Below, in pieces: positions 52,687 through 62,203 of a DNA stretch of 64,000 bases. The DNA lies in the NCBI RefSeq assembly GCF_947498805.1, contig NZ_CANMLT010000009.1, positions 96,876 through 160,875 on the forward strand. Direction: 5' to 3'. Source of the stretch: an uncultured Tenacibaculum sp. GTDB taxonomy: Bacteria; Bacteroidota; Bacteroidia; Flavobacteriales; Flavobacteriaceae. The notes under the pieces are model-generated. The model saw nothing but the letters and a program-made list of their open reading frames with translations. It did no database searches and was not told the DNA's origin. Every line of letters starts with the position of its first letter. Positions within the stretch are counted from its first letter, which is position 1. The position numbers and the translations under genes are program-made.

Positions 52687-53674
52687 AGTAATCAATAAGT
52701 AGTATTAAAAGTATTCCAAATAGAATAAAACCAACAGCAAACCATGTTTCTTTTGAATGTAGTTCAGGTAGAAATCTTTCATAGTTTTCTACAATTTTAT
52801 TCCCTTTTTTATCTAGTATAAATGTTCCTTCTATAGTTTTAAATATCGTTTTTTTCCAGGGCCATACATTTCCTAAAGATCCTGTTATAAAACCAATGAT
52901 AAGTGCAGTAACAATCTGATGCCATCTTTTCAATACATATCCCAGCACATGCGAGATAGACACTAACCCAAAAGCAGAACCCAAGGTAAACACACTAATT
53001 ATTTTAAGATATCTAACTTTAACTGCATCTTTTAAAACTTCTGTGTTTCCAGACAATAATTGTGTGATTACACTACCCAACACATTCACGCTATCTACCA
53101 AAAGCAGCACATAGTTTCCTAATAATATGAGTATGAATGATCCTGAAAGCCCGGGTAAAGTCATCCCTGAAACTCCAATAATTCCACATAAAAAAACGAA
53201 CCATAAGTTATCGTTTTCTTTTGCTGGAGTCATAAAGCTAATGCTTATTCCTATTACAGCTCCTATTAGTAAAAACACCACTGTTTTAGGTCTCCAATCA
53301 CCAAAGTCTTTTGAAATATAATAAATCGAACCTATAATCATTCCAAAAAACCACGACCACACATAGAGTTCATAATTTTTTAAAAAGTAGTCGAGTATAA
53401 GTGAGACACTAAAATAACTGAACATACTACCTACCATAACGTAGGTTAAAAACTCTAAATTGGTATACTGCGAAAAACTCTTAAAACGTCCATTAATAAG
53501 CAATTTAAATGCTTTAAGATTGATACGTTGAAAGGTAAAAATAAGCTCTTCATAAAAGCCCATAACAAAAGCCACCATACCCCCAGAGACTCCAGGTACT
53601 TTGTTTGCTCCTCCCATGGTTAGCCCTTTTAAAAAAAGATTTACCCTTTGAAGAAATGTACGTTCTTTATACAT
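52667..53674 (-). CDS. DUF368/PopT-family polyprenyl-phosphate carrier, copy 1
   Basis: A 335-residue, 8-10-helix membrane protein of DUF368, recently shown in other bacteria (PopT) to return undecaprenyl phosphate across the cytoplasmic membrane. The double signature is present: GLTMGGANKVPGVSGGMVAF near residue 17 and SGMTLPGLSGSFILILLGNY near 190; VTALIIGFITGSLGNVWPWK is the third. A 40-residue loop near the C-terminus (FILDKKGNKIVENYERFLPEL) is longer than in copy 2. It overlaps the aroE start and is 34 nt downstream of copy 2. Paralogues side by side may differ in substrate or expression. Confidence 0.9.
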   Translation of the reverse strand: MYKERTFLQRVNLFLKGLTMGGANKVPGVSGGMVAFVMGFYEELIFTFQRINLKAFKLLINGRFKSFSQYTNLEFLTYVMVGSMFSYFSVSLILDYFLKNYELYVWSWFFGMIIGSIYYISKDFGDWRPKTVVFLLIGAVIGISISFMTPAKENDNLWFVFLCGIIGVSGMTLPGLSGSFILILLGNYVLLLVDSVNVLGSVITQLLSGNTEVLKDAVKVRYLKIISVFTLGSAFGLVSISHVLGYVLKRWHQIVTALIIGFITGSLGNVWPWKKTIFKTIEGTFILDKKGNKIVENYERFLPELHSKETWFAVGFILFGILLILLIDYYGKKRK

Positions 53675-53708
53675 ACGATTTAGTTAGTATGACTAAGGTA
53701 GTAATTTA

Positions 53709-54632
53709 TTACTGCTTTTTTACTGCTAATTTTTCTAAAAGTAAAATCACTCCAAAACCTACTAAAGCTAAAAGCGAAGCTTGAAAAATTTGCGGATCTC
53801 CATCAAATGAAAGAGGAGAAATTGACAATTCATTAAATGGTACTTTTTCTCCATGTGAATTTGTTCTATAACTCAACACTTCCTTCCATGGCCATATTTT
53901 ATTCAATGAACCTATTATAAACCCAGTTAATACCGCTAGCGTATAGTTTTTATAATTGCTAAACAACCATTTCAATATTCTTGAAAACAATAACAATCCT
54001 AAAATTGCTCCAGCAGCAACCAATGCTATCTTCCCTAAATCTCTATTATTTACCGCATTTAATACTTCTTTATACGCTCCCAATAGCACCAAAATAAATG
54101 ATCCTGATATACCCGGTAAAATCATTGCACATATAGCTAGTGCTCCAGAGAAAAACAAAAATACAGGTGAAGAGTTTTCTGAAACCATAGGATTTAATGT
54201 TGTTATTTTATAAGCAACAAAACTTCCTATTAATAATAAAACAATGGTAATAACATTCCATTTTGTAATTTGTTTAGCAATATAAATTACACTTGCTAAA
54301 ACCAATCCGAAGAAAAAAGACCAGAGTAAAATTGGTTGATTATCTAGTAACCATGAAATTACTTTGGCTAAAGAAACGATACTAATTGCAATACCTATTA
54401 ATAAAGATAATAGAAAATTACCATTTAACTTCGTCCAAGCTTCTTTAAAACCTTTTTCCTTTAAAACTTTAAATAATCCTAAATTAATATTACTAATAGA
54501 ACCTAGTAATTCTTCATAAATTCCAGAGATAAAAGCTATTGTTCCTCCTGATACTCCTGGAACAACATCTGCTGCTCCCATTGCTACTCCTTTTAAGCTA
54601 ATTAAGAAGTAATCTTTAATTGTTCTTTTCAT
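53709..54632 (-). CDS. DUF368/PopT-family polyprenyl-phosphate carrier, copy 2
   Basis: A 307-residue DUF368 membrane protein with the same signatures: GVAMGAADVVPGVSGGTIAFISG near residue 15, CAMILPGISGSFILVLLGAYKE near 165, and TGFIIGSLNKIWPWKEVLSYR. Closer to the canonical length and motif (VVPGVSGGT) than copy 1, whose equivalent is KVPGVSGGM. It begins 9 nt downstream of the TamB stop, so a TamB-PopT-PopT-AroE operon is likely, coupling outer-membrane assembly with lipid-carrier recycling only by position. Role assigned from family knowledge. Confidence 0.92.
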   Translation of the reverse strand: MKRTIKDYFLISLKGVAMGAADVVPGVSGGTIAFISGIYEELLGSISNINLGLFKVLKEKGFKEAWTKLNGNFLLSLLIGIAISIVSLAKVISWLLDNQPILLWSFFFGLVLASVIYIAKQITKWNVITIVLLLIGSFVAYKITTLNPMVSENSSPVFLFFSGALAICAMILPGISGSFILVLLGAYKEVLNAVNNRDLGKIALVAAGAILGLLLFSRILKWLFSNYKNYTLAVLTGFIIGSLNKIWPWKEVLSYRTNSHGEKVPFNELSISPLSFDGDPQIFQASLLALVGFGVILLLEKLAVKKQ

Positions 54633-54641
54633 CTAGTTTGA

Positions 54642-57600
54642 TTAGTTATCTTTTTTCTTTTTTGATTTAAATTTGATCAAATTACTTTGCTTGACTTCTT
54701 TTACGGAATCTTTCTTTTCTTCTTTTTTCTTCTTTTTCTTAAGTCCTAACTTTTGTCCTAATTCAGATAAATTATCAAAGTTTACTTGATAAGATATACC
54801 AACTCCTTGAGTATATCCTTCATCATCTACATTATTTTGAATTTCATTTTGACGATTAAATACCGTTCCTCTTAAAGTACCTTCTTCATTTAATAAAACT
54901 TCCACTTTTACTTCTCCCACAACATTCGTCTGCGTATTTGTTCCTACTGGAACCCCGACTTTTCCGTTTACGATTACTCGATCACTTAATTGAGTGGTTA
55001 CAGAAACATCTACTTGATCATCTGAATTTAAATTCCCTACATCTCCACGATCTCCTTGCGTATACCCTACTCCTACTTGAAACTTATCGTCTCCTTTGTT
55101 TAATACACTTGATAAAATACTTGTAGCTATTTCGGAAGCCGTTCCTGTGATTCCTGATGAAGCACTGCTTCCTATTGCTTCTTCGTTATAAAATGTACCA
55201 AAAGCTAATAAGAATGTAAAGTGTTGCATCTTTGTATTTAGGTCATTCTTATTCAGAATAAATTCTAATTCTGAAGCTACCGTAGAATTTGCGTTCGGTA
55301 TTTTAATATCAAATTCTTGTTTTGAATCAAAAAGTCCTCCTGTAATTTTAGTATATAAATCAATAGGTATTTTACGACTCGAATTAATATTATCTAATAA
55401 CTGTGCCGGATTTGCCTTGGTACTATATACAGCTGTTAAATCTAGTTCTGCTTCAAAAGGGCTTCCCGTCCAAGAAATAGTTCCGCCTTGCTGAACTTTA
55501 AATGGTTTTGTGATCCCCGGATATCTAAAATTATATACTCCTTCGTCTACGATAAAATCGCCATACATATTAAACTTTCCTCTGGTATCTATTTCAATAT
55601 ATAAATTACCATCTCCTCGTCCTTTTAATTCACTTCCCGATACCTTATCTATAACCACTTGTGCAAGAGCATCGTCTGTTACTTCTAAATAAATTCTTAA
55701 ATCTAACCCTTTAATATCTTTTAATTGGTTCTTATCAGTAGCTTCTCCTCCTTCAGATTTAAAATGAATCAACTTAAAATTATCAATCGTAGTTACATCA
55801 CTTAAAGGAATTACAAACACGGTTCCTGGCTGTGTACTTCCATTTACCTCAATATCTAAATTGCTTGTAAGTCCTCTAATTTTAGCATTTCCTTTTAAAA
55901 ATCCAGTTCCATAATACGGTATTTCTTCAGATTCAGACGTGTTTAATATTAACAAGTTATCTGTATCAATATCTAAATGCAACACCCATTGCTCAAAATT
56001 TTGATGCGCAATATAACCGTTTAAACTACCTTGTGTTTTGTGTTCAACATCTTCCAAGATGATATCATTAAAAATAAACTGTCTTCCATCTAAAACAATC
56101 GCTGCATTTTGATTCAAATCAAAATCGACATTTAAATAAGGGAATGCCAACCCTGCATCTTCTAAGTTTAAAACACCTTTTAAATCAGGGTCTCGGAGAT
56201 ATCCTTTTGCTGTAAAATCACCCGTTACTTTCCCTCTTAACTTGGACAACACCTCTTCGCCTAATGGACTAAATGCTTCTATTTGATAATCTTTTAAAGA
56301 AAAAGCTAGATCTAGTGTTGGTCTTTTCGTACTAAAATCTATTTTTCCTAAAGCCGAAATATTCTTTGCTTTATTGTTGATTAGAGATAAGTTTACATCA
56401 TACTTTTCAAAAGAATTTTCCCCCGTTACATTTAAGGCTAGATCTCCTTGATAAAAATCGTTGATATGAAAATTCTCTACTAATAAATTTCCTTTTGGTG
56501 ATATTTTTTTGTCTTGTTGTTTAAAATCTATAATTCCATTCAAGTTCCCTGCTAGATTTAAACTATCAATTGGAGGGACAAAACTTTTCAATTTAACACT
56601 AGTAAACTTAGCTTGTAAATCTTTATACGAGCTATCCCTTAGTATCCCTTTAAATTCTATCTTTTGTTTTCCTGATGCAAGTGTAAACGGACTAAAATTA
56701 AACTCCTTTTCTTTTAAATCAAATACAACTTTATTTTCCTTATTCCCTTTTGGATTTATGGTCCAGTCAAAGTCTTTATAACTAAAAGTAGATTTCTGAA
56801 TTCCTACTACCGATTTCTTTAAGGCATCTATTGTATAGTAAAAGTCTAAGTTAAATTGTTCTTTTTCATTCTTACCTCCCTTAAAAACCGACTTAAAAAA
56901 CAACGTATCTTTATATGTTCTGTTTAATAGGTTTAACTCTTTTAATTTATAATAGGGGGTATTTACCTCGTTTGCGGATAATTGTGTGTTATATAAAGGG
57001 TTCTTATTATCTATCCTTAGCAATAAATTGTCGGCAATATTTTTATATGCTTCAATTCTTGGTGAACTAAATGTGAGTTTTAAGGAGTTTTTATCTGAAT
57101 TAATTCTTCCTTTTAAACGTGTATTCTCAGCGATAGCTACTTGTGGTAAGAAAACATCTATTATTTGATTGTGAATGGTAAAATCAAAGTCTAAAAACTG
57201 TCCCTTTGTTACTGGATGCGGCTCATAATTAGTATATACACTTCCTAAAGCATTTTCTGTTATTGGCAATAATTCTTCAAATGTAAACTTCCCTTTTAGT
57301 TCTCCATTTACAATATCCTTTGAGGTTATTTTTATAGTTTTTATACTATCCTTTACTGCAGATAACACCTCAAAGTTTTTAAACAAATACGCTCTTTTTT
57401 GATTGGTATAGGTCAAGTTATCAAATTTCGCTACTCCAATGATATCGTCTAATGTATTTCCTGAGATATCAAGTTTTACCAAACCTTTAAGTTTAGCAAT
57501 ACTATCTCTTGTGAATAAATTCGTTTTATTTAAATCTAAATCAGCAATCTTAGCAGTAAAGTCAAACTTATTTACTTCCGATGAAAAATCGGCAAGCCCT

Positions 57601-59036
57601 TCAAATACTAACTTAAAATTCTCATCATCTGAATTTAGAAAACCATCAAACTTTTTATTTTCAAATTGTCCATTAACCGTTAAGTCTTTATAAGAATATC
57701 CTTTAAAGTCAATATTACTAACCTTTCCTATTATGGTAGTGTTTATATTTTCTACACTAAAACCACTTCCATTTACATCTGCCTTCAATGAAATCTTACC
57801 TAGTAAAGGGTCATTCGTAAAAATACCCAAATCAAATTCTTGAAAATCTACCTCTCCCACATATGAAGCAAAATCAATATCATCAATATTCGTTAACTGT
57901 AAATCTGAGACTATTGTTCCTATTTCTGATTCAACATTTAGCGTAGCATCCATCTGCTCTGGAGTTACCTTAACTAATCCTGATAAATTAAAATCTCCCA
58001 ATCTTTTAAACTCAGTTGGTAAGGTTTTTCCCAGTAAATTTGGAAGTACACTTTTTAACTGACCATAATTAGCTTTTACATTATCTAAATCTCCTTCAAA
58101 AATAAAGCCTCTCTCCGTTTTTATGGCATTTACAAAAGCTAGGTCTCCTTTTATTCTTAGTCCGTTTCTAGAATATAAATTCAAACGGTTAACATCAAAA
58201 TTATTAAGTACTCCTGTTAATTTCCCTGTAAAATATAAAATATCATTCCCACTTAACTCTCTATAGAGTTTACTTAAATCTCTTACAGCTAGCTTACTTT
58301 TTTTAAAAGTAGCTTTTATGTTTACTTTATCATTAAAATCGGCTAAATCCTTTCTATTATAAGACAGTTTTATATCACCTATGATATCGGTTTTATTATC
58401 TGTTTTCAAAGAAGTATTGTCAAATAGCATATGTGTCTTTGTATACACAAAATCTGTACTTAAGTTTGACACAACTACTCCTCTATTTTCAGTAAAATAC
58501 AAGCCCCGAATTTTCATTGATACATCTGGACCTACTATGGAAAAATCTTGTAAATTCCCTCCTCCATCAGAAGCTGAAAACTGTAATATATCTTTTTTAT
58601 TAAAATCTAATAGTTTAAAATTGAGTCTATCAATATATACATTGGAGGTACTTAATTTAAATGGAGGTGTATTGGGGTCTCGTGGTTTCCCATCATCAAA
58701 AGTTTCTACAAAAACTGATAAGTTATCGTCTTTTTCTCCCTTATATGTTTTTAAATGAAATTGTACACCTTCTAATGATAAACTGCCTAGATCTACTCTA
58801 TTTTCTAATACCTTCTTTGCGTTTAGAAGTGAAGTATTAAGTTTATCTACAAAAATTAAGGTGTCTTTATGATGATCTCTTATTTCAACTCCCTTTAATT
58901 GTACACTTCCTAAAAAAGACAAATCTACTTTCTTTACCACTAAATCAATTCCAAATTCCTTGTTCACTGCGTTTGTTGCAATTTTACCCAATTGGGTTTG
59001 AACAGCTGGAATTGATAGCAATATGCATAAAAGCAA
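54642..59036 (-). CDS. tamB: TamB-family translocation/assembly module protein
   Basis: A 1,464-residue AsmA/TamB-like protein with a short hydrophobic N-terminus, a very long beta-rich domain of repeated strands (the hydrophobic groove thought to carry phospholipids or assemble outer-membrane proteins), and the conserved C-terminal TamB DUF490 region (GVYNFRYPGITKPFKVQQGGTISWTG, AVYSTKANPAQLL and a C-terminal beta barrel-like TQLSDRVIVNGKVGVPVG). The C-terminal tail is Lys-rich (KKKKKKEEKKDSVKE). The TTG at 59036 used here truncates the membrane anchor; the frame continues upstream to at least 59102 with KRFGKILLRIIIKYTLLFLL, but contains no ATG, GTG or TTG. The true start may be a rarer codon. 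Divergent from tsaD. Confidence 0.88.
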   Translation of the reverse strand: MLLCILLSIPAVQTQLGKIATNAVNKEFGIDLVVKKVDLSFLGSVQLKGVEIRDHHKDTLIFVDKLNTSLLNAKKVLENRVDLGSLSLEGVQFHLKTYKGEKDDNLSVFVETFDDGKPRDPNTPPFKLSTSNVYIDRLNFKLLDFNKKDILQFSASDGGGNLQDFSIVGPDVSMKIRGLYFTENRGVVVSNLSTDFVYTKTHMLFDNTSLKTDNKTDIIGDIKLSYNRKDLADFNDKVNIKATFKKSKLAVRDLSKLYRELSGNDILYFTGKLTGVLNNFDVNRLNLYSRNGLRIKGDLAFVNAIKTERGFIFEGDLDNVKANYGQLKSVLPNLLGKTLPTEFKRLGDFNLSGLVKVTPEQMDATLNVESEIGTIVSDLQLTNIDDIDFASYVGEVDFQEFDLGIFTNDPLLGKISLKADVNGSGFSVENINTTIIGKVSNIDFKGYSYKDLTVNGQFENKKFDGFLNSDDENFKLVFEGLADFSSEVNKFDFTAKIADLDLNKTNLFTRDSIAKLKGLVKLDISGNTLDDIIGVAKFDNLTYTNQKRAYLFKNFEVLSAVKDSIKTIKITSKDIVNGELKGKFTFEELLPITENALGSVYTNYEPHPVTKGQFLDFDFTIHNQIIDVFLPQVAIAENTRLKGRINSDKNSLKLTFSSPRIEAYKNIADNLLLRIDNKNPLYNTQLSANEVNTPYYKLKELNLLNRTYKDTLFFKSVFKGGKNEKEQFNLDFYYTIDALKKSVVGIQKSTFSYKDFDWTINPKGNKENKVVFDLKEKEFNFSPFTLASGKQKIEFKGILRDSSYKDLQAKFTSVKLKSFVPPIDSLNLAGNLNGIIDFKQQDKKISPKGNLLVENFHINDFYQGDLALNVTGENSFEKYDVNLSLINNKAKNISALGKIDFSTKRPTLDLAFSLKDYQIEAFSPLGEEVLSKLRGKVTGDFTAKGYLRDPDLKGVLNLEDAGLAFPYLNVDFDLNQNAAIVLDGRQFIFNDIILEDVEHKTQGSLNGYIAHQNFEQWVLHLDIDTDNLLILNTSESEEIPYYGTGFLKGNAKIRGLTSNLDIEVNGSTQPGTVFVIPLSDVTTIDNFKLIHFKSEGGEATDKNQLKDIKGLDLRIYLEVTDDALAQVVIDKVSGSELKGRGDGNLYIEIDTRGKFNMYGDFIVDEGVYNFRYPGITKPFKVQQGGTISWTGSPFEAELDLTAVYSTKANPAQLLDNINSSRKIPIDLYTKITGGLFDSKQEFDIKIPNANSTVASELEFILNKNDLNTKMQHFTFLLAFGTFYNEEAIGSSASSGITGTASEIATSILSSVLNKGDDKFQVGVGYTQGDRGDVGNLNSDDQVDVSVTTQLSDRVIVNGKVGVPVGTNTQTNVVGEVKVEVLLNEEGTLRGTVFNRQNEIQNNVDDEGYTQGVGISYQVNFDNLSELGQKLGLKKKKKKEEKKDSVKEVKQSNLIKFKSKKKKDN

Positions 59037-59191
59037 TAAAAAAAGTAATGTATACTTTATTATTCGTAATAGTATTTTACCAAATCTTTTTATGATTGAA
59101 ATGCTTTAGAAGTGTTCAACAAAATTTATTGTTCTAAATCAAAAATATTGCCAATAACTACAAAGAACGTTCAATTTTAACTAATATTCAA

Positions 59192-59199
59192 TATTTTTG
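59192..59199 (+). promoter_or_regulatory. Probable -7 box of tsaD (TATTTTTG)
   Basis: TATTTTTG matches TAnnTTTG, 27 nt before the TTG start of tsaD. Confidence 0.45.
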
Positions 59200-59225
59200 T
59201 CTCTTTAACTTATTTTTAGGACATT

Positions 59226-60254
59226 TTGAGTACAAAACAAGTTTATATTTTAGGAATAGAGTCCTCTTGCGATGATACAAGCGCTTCTGTTATTTGTGAT
59301 GGAAAAGTTTTAAGCAATGTAATTGCGAACCAAGAGGTACATGCAAAATACGGAGGAGTTGTTCCCGAACTAGCATCAAGAGCACATCAGCAAAATATAG
59401 TTCCTGTTGTTCAACAGGCTATAGAACGTGCAGGAATTAATAAAAATCAATTAAGTGCAATTGCTTTTACCAAAGGCCCTGGACTTATGGGATCATTATT
59501 GGTGGGTACTTCTTTTGCCAAATCTTTGGCTTTGGGTTTAAACATTCCGTTGATTGATGTAAATCATATGCAAGCACATATTTTAGCTCATTTTATAAAA
59601 GAAGAAGATGCTAAAATACCTCCATTCCCTTTTGTTTGTTTAACCATAAGTGGTGGTCATACTCAAATTGTAAAAATCACCAACCATTTTGAAATGGAAA
59701 TTTTAGGTGAAACTATTGATGATGCTGTAGGAGAAGCATTTGACAAATCTGCTAAAATTTTAGGACTTCCTTATCCTGGTGGACCTTTAATTGATAAATA
59801 CGCTCAACAGGGAAATCCTAAAGCTTATAAATTCTCTAAACCTAAAGTTGGTGATTTAGATTTTAGTTTTAGTGGATTGAAAACAGGTATATTATACTTT
59901 ATTCAAAAAAATCTAAAGGAAAATCCTGATTTTATCAAAGAAAACTTACATGACATTTGTGCTTCCATTCAACATACTATTGTTGAAATATTAATGGACA
60001 AACTAAAAAACTCAGTAAAGGCAACCGGAATTAAACATATTGCTATAGCTGGTGGGGTTTCTGCTAATTCTGAAATTCGTAAACGTTTACAAGTTGCAGA
60101 ACAACATTGGGGATGGACAACTTATGTTCCAAAATTCCAATATACCACAGATAATGCTGCTATGATTGCCATTACTGGGTACTTGAAATATTTAAACAAT
60201 ACATATTCTGATGTTTCTGTTACTGCACAAGCTAGATTAAAAGTAACTGAATAA
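59226..60254 (+). CDS. tsaD: tRNA N6-threonylcarbamoyladenosine transferase subunit TsaD
   Basis: A 342-residue ASKHA-fold protein that transfers threonylcarbamoyl from its AMP ester to A37 of NNA-decoding ANN tRNAs, with TsaB/TsaE. Family motifs are all present: LGIESSCDDTS (start), KGPGLMGSLLVG, the iron/zinc motif VNHMQAHILAHF, LTISGGHTQIV, GEAFDKSAKILGLPYPGG and GGVSANSEIRKR with DNAAMIAI at the end. Length matches (about 335-345). TTG start, as no in-frame ATG is found before LGIESS. Divergent from tamB with 190 bp between; the downstream sulfatase-like gene starts 21 nt after the stop. Confidence 0.96.
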   Translation: MSTKQVYILGIESSCDDTSASVICDGKVLSNVIANQEVHAKYGGVVPELASRAHQQNIVPVVQQAIERAGINKNQLSAIAFTKGPGLMGSLLVGTSFAKSLALGLNIPLIDVNHMQAHILAHFIKEEDAKIPPFPFVCLTISGGHTQIVKITNHFEMEILGETIDDAVGEAFDKSAKILGLPYPGGPLIDKYAQQGNPKAYKFSKPKVGDLDFSFSGLKTGILYFIQKNLKENPDFIKENLHDICASIQHTIVEILMDKLKNSVKATGIKHIAIAGGVSANSEIRKRLQVAEQHWGWTTYVPKFQYTTDNAAMIAITGYLKYLNNTYSDVSVTAQARLKVTE

Positions 60255-60274
60255 ATAAATTATCTACTTTATAA

Positions 60275-62128
60275 ATGAATCTTCTTAAAACACGTCTCTT
60301 AGCCAATCTTATCTATTTTTTTTCATGGGTAGCTTATTTTTTTATTGGTCGTTTTATCTTTTTAGCTTTTTACTTTGAAAGAACAAGTGAACTTGACTTT
60401 TTTAGTATTTTAAAAACCTTTGTATATGGTATTCGATTAGATATGTCATTTACGGCATATTTATGTGCTATTCCTTTTTTATTAGTTCTTTTAAGTGTTT
60501 TTATTTCAAAAAAGTACATCAAAAAAATATTAAAAGCGTACACTTTTGTTGTACTTCCTATTATAACATTGTTACTATTAATTGACACCGTATTATATGC
60601 TTCATGGGGAGTTAGATTAGATGGTACTTTGTTAAACTACATCAACACTCCTAAAGTAATGCTTGCTTCTGTTTCTGCTAGTTTACTTTTCTTCGGAATA
60701 TTGATTTGGCTGTTACTATCAGCCTTCTTTATATATTTAGCAAACAAGATTATAAATCATATTACTAAAGATTTTTCAACTGGAAAATATGTACATGCCG
60801 CTGGTTTATTTCTTGCAATAGGCTTTTTGATTATTCCTTTAAGAGGTGGTTTTCAAGAAATTCCAATCAATCAAAGCAACGTATATTTTTCAAAAAACAT
60901 GTTTGCCAATCATGCAGCTGTTAATTTTGCTTGGAATTTTGGTAATGATGTTGCAAGAGGTATTGGAAAAAGAAACCCTTTTAAAAAATTTGACCCCAAA
61001 ATTGCTTCAGAAGTAATTTCTAAAAGAAGAGAAGCTTTAATTTCTAAATCGAAAGATTCTATTTTAAAAACAAACAAACCAAATGTTATCTTATTGGTTT
61101 GGGAAAGTTTATCTGCTAAAGTCGTTGAAGCTGTTGGTGGTGAGCCTAATGTAACCGAAAATTTAAACAAGCTTGCTAAAGAAGGTATTTTATTTACTAA
61201 TTTTTATGGTAATGGAGATAGAACCGATAAAGGTATCATTGCTATTTTAAGTGGTTATTATCCGCAGTTCAAATATAGCATCATAAAGATGCCAAATAAA
61301 ACACGTAGTCTTCCTAAACTTCCATTAGAAATGAAAAAATTAGGTTATCATACTTCATACTACTATGGAGGTGATACTAATTTTGGTAATATGAACACCT
61401 ATATTCGAATGAGTGATATGGACTATATTGTTGATGGTAGTGAATTTGCACGAGAAGATTGGAACTCGAAATGGGGAGCGCATGATCATATTTTCCTTGA
61501 GAGATTAGCTTCAGATCTAAGTAAACCTCAAAAAGAACCTTTTTTCGTAACTGCCTTAACATTAACGAGTCATGAACCATTTGAATTTCCAGACGAGTAT
61601 AAATTTGGAAAAGATGGTGACGATAATCTATATAGAAGTGCACAGGCATATACTGATAAAGCAATTGGAAATTTCGTTGATTTTGCTAAAAAACAACCTT
61701 GGTGGGATAATACCTTAATTGTTATTATGTCTGATCATGGTAACAGACTACCTGAACATGAAGGATATTTTAATTCTCCTAAAAAGTTTAAAATTCCAAT
61801 GGTTTGGTTAGGTGGTGCTCTAAAAGAAACAGGCAAAGAAATAAACACTCTTTCTGGTCAGACTGATTTTGCATATACCCTTTTACAATTACTTGATGGT
61901 GATTATGAAAAATTTAAATGGGGGAAAAATATATTCAACAACTCTAAGAATCAATACGTTCATTACATATTCAATAAAGGTTTTGGTACCATAACTCCTG
62001 AAGGAACTTACGTATATGATTTTGTAGGAAATAAACCTGTAGTTAAAGAAGGAAACATAGCCAAACTTGATTCATTAGGTAGGTCTTTAAGTCAAGATTC
62101 ATATCAAGATTTTATCGATAGAAGATAA
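60275..62128 (+). CDS. LTA synthase family membrane sulfatase-fold transferase
   Basis: A 617-residue protein with five N-terminal membrane helices (about 8-28, 48-70, 78-98, 122-146, 158-178) and a large periplasmic alkaline-phosphatase/sulfatase-type domain (about 270-560). Catalytic residues: metal Glu in VLLVWESL, nucleophile Thr in GNGDRTDKGIIAIL, and HGNRLPEH for the second metal site; MSDHGN is the classic strand. Such proteins move phosphoglycerol, phosphoethanolamine or sugar phosphates onto envelope glycans; with no teichoic acid in this group a modification of lipid A or glycan is more plausible than LTA. Follows tsaD by 20 nt. Confidence 0.88.
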   Translation: MNLLKTRLLANLIYFFSWVAYFFIGRFIFLAFYFERTSELDFFSILKTFVYGIRLDMSFTAYLCAIPFLLVLLSVFISKKYIKKILKAYTFVVLPIITLLLLIDTVLYASWGVRLDGTLLNYINTPKVMLASVSASLLFFGILIWLLLSAFFIYLANKIINHITKDFSTGKYVHAAGLFLAIGFLIIPLRGGFQEIPINQSNVYFSKNMFANHAAVNFAWNFGNDVARGIGKRNPFKKFDPKIASEVISKRREALISKSKDSILKTNKPNVILLVWESLSAKVVEAVGGEPNVTENLNKLAKEGILFTNFYGNGDRTDKGIIAILSGYYPQFKYSIIKMPNKTRSLPKLPLEMKKLGYHTSYYYGGDTNFGNMNTYIRMSDMDYIVDGSEFAREDWNSKWGAHDHIFLERLASDLSKPQKEPFFVTALTLTSHEPFEFPDEYKFGKDGDDNLYRSAQAYTDKAIGNFVDFAKKQPWWDNTLIVIMSDHGNRLPEHEGYFNSPKKFKIPMVWLGGALKETGKEINTLSGQTDFAYTLLQLLDGDYEKFKWGKNIFNNSKNQYVHYIFNKGFGTITPEGTYVYDFVGNKPVVKEGNIAKLDSLGRSLSQDSYQDFIDRR

Positions 62129-62144
62129 TTATTTTCTAAAAAGT

Positions 62145-62188
62145 AAAGACTACCCGTAGTGTTTCAATTCTACGAGGTAGTCTTTGGT
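62145..62188. terminator. Bidirectional terminator between sulfatase and OmpA genes
   Basis: AAAGACTACC-cGTAG...CTACGaGGTAGTCTTT: a 10-bp outer stem (62145-62154 with 62176-62185) continued by a GTAG/CTAC inner stem, between convergent genes. Confidence 0.9.
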
Positions 62189-62203
62189 TAAAATTCCCCA
62201 ATT

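Noticed and set aside
61377-61664. 95-aa minus-strand ORF within the sulfatase gene
   Set aside because: Covers the catalytic part of a well-supported plus-strand gene and has no recognisable features.
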